Source: Ceratobasidium sp. AG-K (taxonomy: Eukaryota > Basidiomycota > Agaricomycetes > Cantharellales > Ceratobasidiaceae). Taken from it: a DNA stretch of 64,000 nt. The notes beneath the pieces are model-generated. The model saw only the letters and a list, made by a program, of their open reading frames with translations, had not been told where the DNA came from and did no database searches. The DNA lies in contig JAWNGF010000002.1 in the NCBI GenBank assembly GCA_037039685.1, positions 5,518,001 through 5,582,000 of the forward strand, written 5' to 3'. Below, piece after piece: positions 46,643 to 56,740 of this stretch; positions within the stretch are counted from its first letter, which is position 1, and every line of letters begins with the position of its first letter. Both the position numbers and the translations under genes were made by a program.

Positions 46643-48700
46643 ATGGCAGACTTTGGTGGGTTCAAGTAAATTGTGATTGGTTTGAGCTAACTGTTTGCAG
46701 ACGCCCTCGCACAGGCAGAACGCATTCTTTCGGCAGCAAAAGACGGTGACAAGGGTAAGGACAAGTTTCCTTGGCGGCATTGTCGCTCATTCTCCACAAT
46801 GTACTCGCCATGTCACAGCTAGCTAGCTCGAGCCCAAGTCTGCTATCCGACGACCACTGACCGTTGCAGCTACGTGTATACTCACACTATTTCTCGCAGA
46901 TACCCGCTCGCACCGCGACGACCGAGATCGCGACCGCGACAGGGACCGCAGGCGCCACGATGATCGAGACAGGCGAGACCACGACCGCCGTAGAGACGAA
47001 GACCGGTACACCCCTGGCCGCCGAGATGACTATGACAGGCGGGACAGGGACAGGGGTGACCGAGACCGCGGAGACCGTTACGGAGGCAGAGACCATCGGC
47101 GCTACGACCGACACCGCGACGACGACAGGCGCCGAGACGACGGCCGCGGGGGACATGACGGTCCACGTGACAGGGGAGGAGAGAGGGGCGGCAGAGGCAG
47201 GGGACGTCGCGATGAACATGGCACGCCAGACCGTCGTTCTCCCACTCCTGAAGGTGCTGTTCCGCTTTCCAAGCGCATCCGCCGGGCATCTGGATGGGAT
47301 GTGTGCGCCCCAGGATACGAAGGGTATACTGCCATGCAGGCCAAGCACACTGGTATGTTTGTTTTCTCATGGTATGACCAAGCGCTTATTTTCTCTCAGG
47401 CATGTTCAACCTACCCGGAGCCAACCGCACCCAGGTTGTGCCCAACATTATGGGCATGACCGGAGCCCTCCCACCCATCCACTATGGCCAAGGCTCGTTT
47501 GCGCCTGGTCCGGGTGCTCCCAACCTCGCTCGCCAGTCTCGGCGCTTGTACGTTGGCAACATTACCTACGAAGCCAACGAGACCAATCTGCAAGAATTCT
47601 TCAACCGCAAGATGGTTGAGATGAACATTGGCACCGGGGGAGCTGGCGATCCCGTCATCGGCGTCCAGATTAACCACGAAAAGAGCTATGCGTTTGTCGA
47701 GTTCCGCAGCGCCGAGGACGCAACCGCAGCTATGGCTTTCGACGGGATTATGTTCCAGGCTGGCCCTCTCAAGATCCGTCGCCCCAAAGACTACACTGGC
47801 TCAGACCTCTCTGCTCCCATGGGCGTCCATGTCCCGGGCGTGGTCTCAACCAACGTCCCAGATTCGATCCACAAGATCTTTGTCGGCGGCCTGCCAACAT
47901 ACCTCGACGAGAATCAGGTCATGGAACTGCTCAAGTCGTTTGGCGAACTCAAGGCCTTCAACTTGGTACGAGAGAACGGCAACGGCGCATCCAAGGTACG
48001 TCACTTACATCATGTCCGATCAAGTCCTAACATTTTCTAGGGCTTTGCCTTTTTCGAGTATGTCGATCCCTCGGTCACCGATATCGCCACTCAAGGCCTC
48101 AATGGCATGGAACTTGGCGACCGCTTCCTCGTCGTCCAACGTGCCTCGATCGGGGCTAAACCCGGCATGCCAGGGATCCCTCCCGAATACTTTGCCCCCG
48201 CCATTCCTCGCCCGATCGTACCCGTCACCGACAGCTCCAACCCGAACCCGAACCAATACACGATCCTGCTGCTGCTCAACATGGTCGCGCCCGAAGACCT
48301 CACCGACGACGCCGAGTACGAGGAAATCGTCGAAGACATTCGCGAAGAGTGTTCCAAGTTTGGACCGGTCCATGCGCTTACAATCCCCCGCCCTGCGAAA
48401 AAGGAAAAGTCCAAGTGGGATGCGAATGCCGGTGCGCTCGTCACGGCGGGTGGAGCGCTCCTCGGCTCAGGCGCTGTTGGAAGTGCGGGTGGGAGCACCA
48501 AGACGGACGAGCAGCGCGGTGTGGGACGGGTGTACGTCAAGTTTTCCACACCCGACGGAGCGGGTGCAGCCTTGCGCGGACTGGCCGGGCGCGCGTTTGC
48601 TGGGCGTTCGATTATCACTACGCTCTTGGCCGACGATGCGGACCACACCCCGCCGCTGTACGAGCTGTTCCCGAATGATATTTCGGCGGCTGCCGAGTAG
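46643..48700 (+). CDS. U2AF2: U2 snRNP auxiliary factor large subunit (U2AF65-like)
   Basis: This splicing factor binds the polypyrimidine tract and recruits U2 snRNP in the nucleus. A 13-base first coding exon (MADF) splices to DALAQAERILSAAKDGDK, then to an Arg/Asp-rich RS-like domain (RDRDRDRRRHDDRDRRDHDR...). The exon ends SPTPEGAVPLSKRIRRASGWD...AKHT at a donor at 47353. RRM1 follows (RRLYVGNITYEANETNLQEF, KSYAFVEFRSAEDATAAMAF). RRM2 (KIFVGGLPTYLDENQVMELL) is split by an intron at 47996 before GFAFFEYVDPSVTDIA. The C-terminal UHM has NMVAPEDLTDDAEYEEIVEDI, EECSKFGPVHALTIPRP and GRVYVKFSTPDGAGAALRGLAGRAF, ending at 48700. Complete and very well conserved. A decayed partial copy follows at 50.4-51.8 kb. 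Confidence 0.95.
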
Positions 48701-49093
48701 GGTGGTTTTTGTTTGATATTTTGTTAGTTTACGATTTGTGTAGTATTTGGTAGTTTCGATTGTGCTGACCAAAAATGATTACCAGATGGACTTGTAGAGA
48801 TGGAATTGTGCTGTTTGTTTTTGTGTTTGAAATGGCTACGATAGTTTGTTTTGGTCATGATCGTTGCCACCAACTCGTGACCTGGCAAGGACTACCAACG
48901 TCGAGCACCTGCATCAAGCTTTGCATTCTACAACCACAATTTCAAGTATTTTAATCCATCTTATATATAAGTTGTTGTGCTCTACGGAGATAAAGCAGTA
49001 TTCCCTGGTCACACCTTGATACTTGCTTACTATTCCCACGTTTGCTCTCCAGGTGGCTACTTTCCACCGCCTCTCCCCCACTCTACTTCCTGG

Positions 49094-51034
49094 GATGAAT
49101 AGAAACCTCAATTCCCGGGTGCTAGGTGACAATGACTCCTTCTCCGAGGTTACCGAGGATACTATCGGAAGTGAGACAGTGAGTGACCTATTGCCCCTCA
49201 TGACGCACCACTAGTATCAGGAAGACTTATACAAGTATGCCGCATCCAGCCAGTAGATAAGATTATTAGTGCGCTAGAACAACGTGGTTGCTTGGACCTT
49301 AGTTCTACAATAGACTGGCCCGCATGTAGTAACTATCCACTGGCCGGAGGAGGGTTCTGCGACGTATTTCGAAGCGCGATGCGTGACGGTACTAAAATAG
49401 CCATCAAGTCGTTGAGGTTGTATGACAGACCAGGGAAGGACGGCGATCGGGAGAAGACTCGCGTACTCAAGGTTGGTTGAATATATATTATTTTTTTTAA
49501 AAAAAAACATGTAGAGGGTTATGCTATATCCACGCAAGTCGGATGGTAAGTAAACCATTGAATCGTTGAACATAATAGCGCTGAGTTGATATGGGGCTTA
49601 GGTACATGGTGACCTGAAAGCGGCGAGTATTCCATGACAGATTATAGCATTTCAAGCCCTTGATTAATTCTACATAGTGCTCTAGGCGAACGTCATAGTT
49701 TCCTCCAGTAACAGGGCTATGATCGCGGACTTTGGAAACTCTCAGCTAAGGGATATTACACTAAATTTTTCCAATACCAGGAGCTCCGGCCTCTCCACTC
49801 GTTGGGCGGTACGAGATCATGCTACTGATACCCACTGTACTGAATTCATGGTTAGGCCCCAGAACTCCTAGACGACCAGGGGGTGCAGAACTTGAGCAAA
49901 CCAGCGGATGTGTATGCGTTTGGAATGGTATGTACATGCCCCTAGACACTTGAGCTTCGTGGTGTCTGACTGACTATTGCCTTAGACCATGTTGGTGAGT
50001 ATCTAATTTATGGATATGATTTGAGTGTGCTCTTCATATCTAAACGCAGGAGGCGCTTACCGGTAAAGTCCCGCACGACGAGCTCACTGAACCACGGGTC
50101 GTGACCTTTGTTTTGTTCAAAAGAGGGACTCCGGCTCGTCCAGCAATTAACATGAACGATGAAATTTGGGAGATATTACAAGAGTGCTGGAAATGGGAGC
50201 AATCGGAACGCCCGGAAGTAGGGAGCGTAATGAAACGACTGAAACGCCTATTTTCTCGCACGTCCAGGTCTACAATAACGACATTTGAAGGGGTGGGAAT
50301 AGACGAGGAACGGGGCGTCCGATCCAATGAAGACCAGTACGATGGTAATGGAGGGCGGGTTAGCAAAGACTATGGATCTGGCGAATCTCACCACATGGGC
50401 AAGGGGAATGACAAGGACTACGATGATTATGAAAATCCAGTCCGGCGGGCGCCGACGCCCGAAGGCATGGTTCCTCCGCCCAAACGCATGCGTCAAGCAC
50501 CCAATCCAGATGCACCTGCGCGATATTGTGAGGTACACACAGCCGAGCAAGCTAAACAAACTGGTATGTTTTGTTTTCTAATTACCAGGACGCATAACTG
50601 ACTTTCTTCTAGGCGAGTTTAAGTTGCCTGAAATGAACCCCACCCACATTACGCCTGGCGCTCCTGGTGTGACTGCTGCTCTTCCATCTACTCATAGCGA
50701 CCAAATCACAATCTTACGTGCTCCCAGCATTATCGACCAGCCTCAACGCATATACGTGGGCGGCATCACACATGAAGCAAACGGTACCAATTTGAAAGAG
50801 TTCTTTAACCGCAAGATGACCGAAATGAACGCATCTACTCGAGGGGATGACGACCCGGTCAGTTATGTCCAAATCTACCATGACAAAAACTACGCCTTTG
50901 TGAATTTCCGCAGTGCTGAGCTTGCGACTGAGGCTCTTGTTCTCAACGGGATTATTTTTCAATCTGTCCCACTCAAGGTTCGGCCCTACCGACCAGCGAG
51001 ACGACCTAGTAGTAGCATGGGCGCGCGATCCTGA
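49094..51034 (+). pseudogene. Decayed TKL-type kinase fused in frame to a partial U2AF copy
   Basis: The first half is kinase-like. An N-lobe exon has ALEQRGCLDL, then the glycine loop GGGFCDVFRSAM and the lysine strand TKIAIKSLRL (about 49260-49470). A catalytic-loop scrap VHGDLKA is at about 49600, and NVIVSSSNRAMIADFGNSQL, TRWAAPELL, and SKPADVYAFGM at 49690-49930. The part from helix C to the hinge (some 60 residues in relatives) is missing. From 50050 one open frame runs through the end of the kinase (EIWEILQECWKWEQSERPEVGSV) into a linker and then RRAPTPEGMVPPPKRMRQ, matching the U2AF linker SPTPEGAVPLSKRIRR. An intron at 50564, at the same place as in U2AF, leads to an RRM1 copy (QRIYVGGITHEANGTNLKEFF) that stops at 51034 just after the domain. 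The start is uncertain. It may still be transcribed. Confidence 0.7.
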
Positions 51035-51449
51035 GCCTCCCTATCTCTCTCGGACGTTTGTGACTTATACTGTATATGCTATTTTACAATCCTGTTATAA
51101 TACGAGAATGGAGAAACAACGGATGCAAATGGACCAGGAGATAAGATAGCTATAACGCCACTGGTACGGGATCATACATAGTATTCTTATCATACTGTAA
51201 TACTACTCCCAAGGCCCTAATTTGGCTGAATAAAATATCTGTATAGAGCCACTTGTTTATGTCATCACTTTATTGTGACTTGGTAAGGATCAGCACGTTG
51301 ACAAGCTCTGTATTCCACAACCACACAGTTCCAAGTTCCTTGACATGCATAGGTAATCGGGAAGTTATGCAGTGTACCCCTTAGGGAACCGATACTTTCT
51401 AGCAGCCTTCGTCGCCCAACGACTATATCAAGCCGACGTTCCCACCGCC

Positions 51450-51784
51450 ATGTCTGTTAGTCCCATGAAAAAGAGGTTATATGTTGGTAGTTTATCGTAT
51501 GATGCCGACGATGATCAGGTCGGGGAGTTATTCCAGAGCTTTGGCGGGTTGGCGTTCATCAAGGCCCAGAAAGATGCCAGCGGGGTGTCCAAGGTATGAT
51601 ATCTCTTGTTGCTCGGGATAAAATAGTCCTGACATTTGCTTAGAGAGTCGCCTATCTCGAGTACGTTGTCCCCTCGATCACAGATCTTGGTATTCAAGTC
51701 TTTAAAGGTATGGAATTTGGCAGCCAATTCTTCGTCGTTCGATACGCCTCGGACAGCGATAAACCTAGCATATCGAGTGTGTAG
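51450..51784 (+). pseudogene. Truncated U2AF RRM2 fragment
   Basis: This is the RRM2 part of the same U2AF copy, separated from the RRM1 part by about 400 bases of unrelated or decayed DNA. It reads MKKRLYVGSLSYDADDDQVGEL...DASGVSK, then an intron with its donor at 51594, the same codon as in intact U2AF (47996), then RVAYLEYVVPSITDLGIQVFKGMEFG and a stop at 51784. The C-terminal UHM domain is absent. The intron identity argues for a DNA-level duplication, not retroposition. An ATG at 51450 could make a roughly 95-residue single-RRM protein, so expression is not excluded. Confidence 0.65.
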
Positions 51785-52116
51785 GGTCGTTCAAATACTT
51801 GAATGAAATTATCCAATGGAGCTTCACTTGCCTTGGCTTGATATTAAAGTAGATCACCACAGCTATAGCGGCAATATTGCTGGGGTATATTCTCACACCA
51901 GACTCGAAGCAAAGGGGCATAAAAAGTAACAACATGTGATTTAGAGGAGCCGCAACTGACATGGTGTATCAAAAATAGCATAGTCCGCGAAATCACCTTG
52001 GGTATAGACTACTTGGTCCCACGACTAGGCTCAAGTTTTTGGCGATTTGATGTTGCGATTCCGAATCAAAAAGGTTGCCCCCAATGATAAACAAGCTATG
52101 TTCGAGATCTAGAATT
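51785..52116. other. Interval between U2AF fragment and MFS gene
   Basis: About 330 bases without a supported gene. The transporter gene might use another intron here and end near 51995, because its last clear exon is followed by a donor-like gtgagt at about 52149. Otherwise this is the 3' UTR of both neighbours. Confidence 0.35.
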
Positions 52117-54827
52117 TTATACCCCACATTGTGAAATATACCACTCACCCGCCGGGACCCCGAGTAAATATGTCCACTTGAGAGACTATCTCGAGTTTCA
52201 GTAACTCTCCTCAACAAACGTAATAGGAGCAGACGCACCTGCGTATACGCCTCGATAATCGGCCCTTGCGCCTGCTCTGGGAACATCCGAATTGCGTACA
52301 CGGACTGGAGAAGTAGTTCTGCCGAAGTGTCAGGGGCATATATTGCGAGGTTATGTCTCTATCCCATTGGCAAAACATCAACACGCTGCTTGCGCATGGG
52401 CAAGAAGTCAAACACACATACCAGTTTGGAAGCAAATATAGAGCCTCCTATTCCCAAACCGGTGATACTACGGAGATGGTCAGTCGAGGAATTAGAGTGT
52501 TGACAGGGGGCTCCTCACCCGCCCATGAATTGTGTAAACGTCACCAGTGCCTGAAATAGATTTGTCACCATCACGGGTTTGCGTGATAAACTCATTCATA
52601 CCGTTGCTTGGGGTACGTATTTCTCGTGCTCAACGTCAGCCTACGTCAATATGGAATTAGCCGGTAGTTGAGTGCGTGGATTAAGATGATACCTGAACGG
52701 CGAGGAGCAAGTTGGTCAACGTCATACCGCCTCCGAAGCCGATGAGAATTTGGTATCCTGCCAAATGTGGGTGAGTGTTCGTCGGCCGTGGATATGGGTT
52801 AAGGGGACCGGACCGATGAGCTTTGCGGTTCCTGATTCTTTGGTGAGGGTAAAGAGCACCCCACCTCCGACCGCACGGAAAATGGCGCCTCCCACAATCC
52901 ATGAGAGAAAGTGGCCCGTTTTCTTGACGATGATGGACCCCGAGATAGTAATGGCACTGGAGTATGTGATTTCAGCAAATACACCGGGTGAAGCAGGCCG
53001 CCCATACTTACACGTTTGAAATAACCAGGGGTAGAAGGTCGATACTACACTGATGTCAACATTCACAGCGCCAAACAACCTAGTATTCATACCCAGACTG
53101 CGTTGCACTATGGCCTTTGACACTTTGAAAGTTGAGTCTGTCAGCAGTATAGGATAAGTCAGACGGCGCATATATACGGGCTGAAAGGCTTACGGGAGAT
53201 AGTAGGTCAGAGTCAGGAGCTATTTGCTTAATTCGTAAGTTTAGGTACTTAGATTGTGTTGTGCTAGTTACGAACCTGTAAATAAGCCAAAAATCCCACG
53301 GAACAGCATCCAATTCTAGCATGAAGAAAACGAGATATTAGTATGGATTGTGCTAAGGTATCCAATAGACGAACTGCGTTCTCCGCATTAGCACCCTCAA
53401 TGGTACCATGGCTCGGTTCCCAAGATAATATTGCCAGCCTCCAAGTAGCGCAAGCGAAACAGCAAATGTCACAAGTAACTAGTTGTGTTTTGTTAACGCC
53501 GTTTCTACCTCGACACACAGAAGGCAATAGCTCACCCCAATGACCGTTGGGTCGTTCCATGGTCGACTTGTGCCTCCCCATTGTAGACCCAACAGTAGGC
53601 ATATCACGACACCAGAGCACAGAAATGCGCCAACCCAATCAAGTCGAACGATCCGGAGCCAAATTGTCTGCGTTGAATCTTCAGTCTCCGAGGGCTTGAT
53701 GATAGGCAGGGCAACAAGCGCGCCAATGGCCGCGACGGCACCGCAAGGAAGATTGATATAGAAACACCATCGCTGTTGGACGTATAATTGATCAGACATG
53801 ATTCAAAATATCATGGTCGCGACTTACCCAGGATACGTGATCTGCGACCGAGGTCCAGATTCAGACCAGGGTCAAGGGGCTCGAGCTAGCAACTCACCTG
53901 CGAGGGCTCCCCCGGCCAGCGGACCAATGATATTTGCCAGAGCCATGCATCCTCCCGCGCCTGCCATAAGCACCGGGCGATCTTCGAGCTTGACCACCTG
54001 AAAAAGTGTCGGTTTTCAAACCGATCGAGACCAGTATCCGACTTACTGTCGCGAATATTGCTAATGAGGCTACTGATATCCCAGCGGCTCCTACACCAGC
54101 GACCGCTCGACTTGAGTGATGGTAAGTACTAACGCGTGAGCCGCCGAGATGGATAGGTCATACCCAGTAATCTATTAGAAGCGATATTCACATAAGCGTC
54201 GATTCGTGTCTGAGTAAGTGAGGGATATACCAGAAAGTTTACGCTGGTGGCAATACCGCACCTTCAACGAATCAAATGACGTGAGCGATAAAGGAGCTTC
54301 ACCAGTCTGAAAAGCACTCACAAGAGACTCCCAGCCTCGAATATAAGCAACGACCCGAGGAAGACCCATTTTCCCGGTACGACAGCGGCCAGCTGTCCGA
54401 ACAGTAACATGAATGAAGCCTGAGTTATAAAGTAGGCCGAGGCGATCCATGTTACTTCGCCGAGGGCGTGAAAGTCGGAAGTGATCTTTGGGATGGCCGT
54501 CGCTGCCATCATAATGGCTTAGGTTAGAAGGTATTGGATAAAAGTCTGAATACCTAGGATGGTTTGATCTTCGCGTCGCGAACGGTCAGCTATCTCTCAA
54601 AGCCTGGGTGAGTACCACCTACCAAGTGCAACTAGCAGAAATGTTACCAGGATAGAAGTGGCACTGGCATAAAGCTTTTTCCCTTGCAACAAGCCAGGCT
54701 CAGAGGGTACCTCGGTTATCTCGACCGGCGGCTCGAAAAGGTTATTTCCTTTCTCGGTGAACTCGGTTGGTTTGGCGCCAGGTATGGCGTCATTCTGGCT
54801 GGCTAGGTCAGTGGCAAGTAGGGGCAT
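52117..54827 (-). CDS. MFS drug:H+ antiporter (DHA2-like, 14-TM family)
   Basis: DHA2 transporters export drugs, toxins or siderophores across the plasma membrane using the proton gradient. The ATG at 54825-54827 starts MPLLATDLASQN. After TM1 (LYASATSILVTFLLVAL) a 15-base microexon (54554-54568) completes the family motif LDQTILA and runs on to AIPKITSDF and GEVTWIASAYFITQASFMLLFGQL. Then VNFLITGRAVAGVGAAGISV (motif-like), [38 protein letters not shown] (motif C region), RLDWVGAFLCSGVVICLLLGLQWG, LTYYLP, QSVKGHSATQSGYEY, WIVGGAIFRAVGGGVLF, GYQILIGFGGGMTLTNLLLAVQ and VPQATALVTFTQFMGG. The end is YLLGVPAG. Some 14-17 very short introns are needed. No disabling change was found. The 3' end and the middle exons at about 53.1-53.35 kb are approximate. 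Confidence 0.82.
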
Positions 54828-55269
54828 ATCAAGTACGGGATCCGGAGAGGTGGTGCAGTTGGTGTTGACTGTAAGGTGTTTTGTACTCGTCACAATCAAG
54901 GGATAGACTATCGCGTAAACCGTGGGCAACTCGGCTTCTTGATCGCAGCAACTAGTCGTGCATTGGCAACTAGAGATTTTTTAACATGTCGATTCGAGTT
55001 AGGATAAATTCGTACATAGACGTTGAGCTAGTCTCAAGTTGAGATCGAGGAAGAGTGCAGCTGGCTCAGCGAGAGTAGCCACTCGGTGGTTTGAAATTGA
55101 TAGGGTATAGGAAGCATGATCAAAAATGGCTAGTTCCCATGCGGAGCGGAATCACGATAACTGACGGCACATGATCGTGAGGATTATTGCGACGTCAGTC
55201 GAGACCACTTGAAAGCTCGCAAGTCCTTTTCAACCCGACCACCACAGCTCCACTGTTTCATCCCCTGCG
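54828..55269. other. Divergent intergenic region (MFS / type I membrane protein)
   Basis: About 440 bases contain the promoters of both flanking genes. C/A-rich sequence lies just upstream of 55270. No other feature is supported. Confidence 0.4.
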
Positions 55270-56143
55270 ATGCGAGCGTTCGCCTTTGCCTTTGCACTCT
55301 TTGCGCTCACCTGGGCCCAGGACCCCGCACCGACGAGAACGTCTGCGGGTCCCTCGCAGGTTACTGTCAAGACATGGGCGACGACTGCTACTTCCAAGCT
55401 TCCTACTGTTCCGTCGTTCTCGGCACCAGCGTATGTGATGGTCTGTTTGATCTCGAACGGATACTAAAATCAGCGCTAGTGTCAGCTATACAACTATCAC
55501 GTCTGGTAGCGTCATTTACCAGGTTGCTGCAACGTACGCCAATAATACAACAACCGCTTAGCCAAACACTAATATCCGCTCAGTCCAAAGGGCGGTTCGA
55601 CCATAGCTTGGACGACGGTTACTTCTGGTGGTGGAACCTGGAGGATCCCAATCACAGAGTAAGTGGCCGAATTTGTTTCCCCTATACACTCATCCGAACA
55701 CGCGATTCCAGACAGTCTGTTCCAATCGCAACCGCCGCTCCCAGCGAAGGGTCGCAGAACACTCATAGGACGAGGACCATTATACTTTCGGTCATATTCT
55801 CGTTTGTCGGAGCAGTTGTTTTGATCATGGTAAGTCCCTGCCATCAGAATGGTACGATTCGTAATAATGATGTGTATATACTACTAGGCCACCATGTTCG
55901 CCATGCGCATCCGGGCACAACGTAGAATGCGTAACCACCGTTCATGGGCAATGCGGCCTGGTGGATGGGTTAGCGAATCAAAGGACGCCCATCAGTTCGA
56001 TACGTGAGTAATCCCACCAATGTCAAGTTCCAACTGTCTAATCCTAACTGATTTTTAGCGAGATTGGTACCGTTCGGTCCTCTTTCCCCGAGCCCCAAGT
56101 TCCCGCACCCGCACCTACCCACACCCGCCAGCGCTCTCTGTGA
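55270..56143 (+). CDS. Small type I membrane protein with Ser/Thr-rich ectodomain
   Basis: Function unknown; the build is like that of fungal wall sensors or mucins. The ATG at 55270 starts a signal peptide (MRAFAFAFALFALTWAQD). The ectodomain is Ser/Thr-rich (TRTSAGPSQVTVKTWATTATS). An intron at about 55430-55472 joins SAPA to SVSYTTITSGSVIYQVAATP. Another (about 55529-55578) leads to GGSTIAWTTVTSGGGTW. After a third intron comes SVPIATAAPSEGSQNTHRTR and a single TM segment (TIILSVIFSFVGAVVLIM). A basic cytosolic stretch follows (RIRAQRRMRNHRSW), then VSESKDAHQFDTEIGTV and APAPTHTRQRSL before the stop at 56143. Five introns, about 190 residues. All joins keep frame. No WSC or other named domain is visible. 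Confidence 0.75.
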
Positions 56144-56740
56144 GCGAGCTCCACTTCAAATACGTTCTGCGACTTTGTTTCAGTCGCTTCCGCTACAATT
56201 CTCCTTATATTAGTAAATATTGAACTTCTCTGGGATGCTCGACTTCGGCACGGCGTCGAATTCTCCGTTTGGCTGGCCTAATCACTTTCACCTCTCAATG
56301 CGACACAGTAACTGTGTCTAGTTGTTTCTTAAACTTGTGTATTATTAGACTGAATCAATTTACTTGGCTATTTGAATGAAATCTAGCGGTGCCAAGACTA
56401 CCTGGGATCTCAACTCACCTGCCATCCTCATCCAGCACTGTCGCAGCCAGTCCCACTTTGCTCCACCTGCAACGCTCGTCATGACTGTTCACGGAATCAT
56501 ATTGGTCCATACGGCCAGGGCCGCGAAGTTCGCCCATAGCCAAGTTTATGAGGGTTCGCCCAGCTTCTTCGTTCTCGTTGGTCGACACGTGGTGCTGGAG
56601 AAAGGGCGTAATTTGAGATACCTTACATGGTCATGTTTAGGGCCGGGTTTCGGCCCGCCCATCGATTGGCCGGACACCGTGGCACATAAAGTGAGTGGCA
56701 ACCAAATCAAAATCTTCGTCTTTATTCTCCCTCAACCACC
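56144..56740. other. Promoter region of RBR copy 1
   Basis: This holds the 3' UTR of the membrane-protein gene and the promoter of the first RBR gene. The last 190 bases resemble the region upstream of RBR copy 2 (58705-58896): they share a gtcgacacgtg motif and cgcccatcgatt/cgcctatcgatt plus gacaccgtggcac/gacgccgtggcac. The duplication therefore included the promoter. Confidence 0.6.
56586..56591. promoter_or_regulatory. CACGTG (E-box-like) upstream of RBR copy 1
   Basis: The palindrome CACGTG is within gtcgacacgtg, 149 bases before the start codon at 56741. The same 11 bases occur upstream of RBR copy 2 at nearly the same distance. A CACGTG core binds bHLH factors such as Cbf1-type proteins in fungi; use here is an inference. 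Confidence 0.45.

Noticed and set aside
47628..48716. A 362-codon plus-strand frame over the U2AF gene
   Set aside because: It is another frame of real RRM and UHM exons. Its Ser/Arg/Pro-rich composition is an artefact of codon bias.
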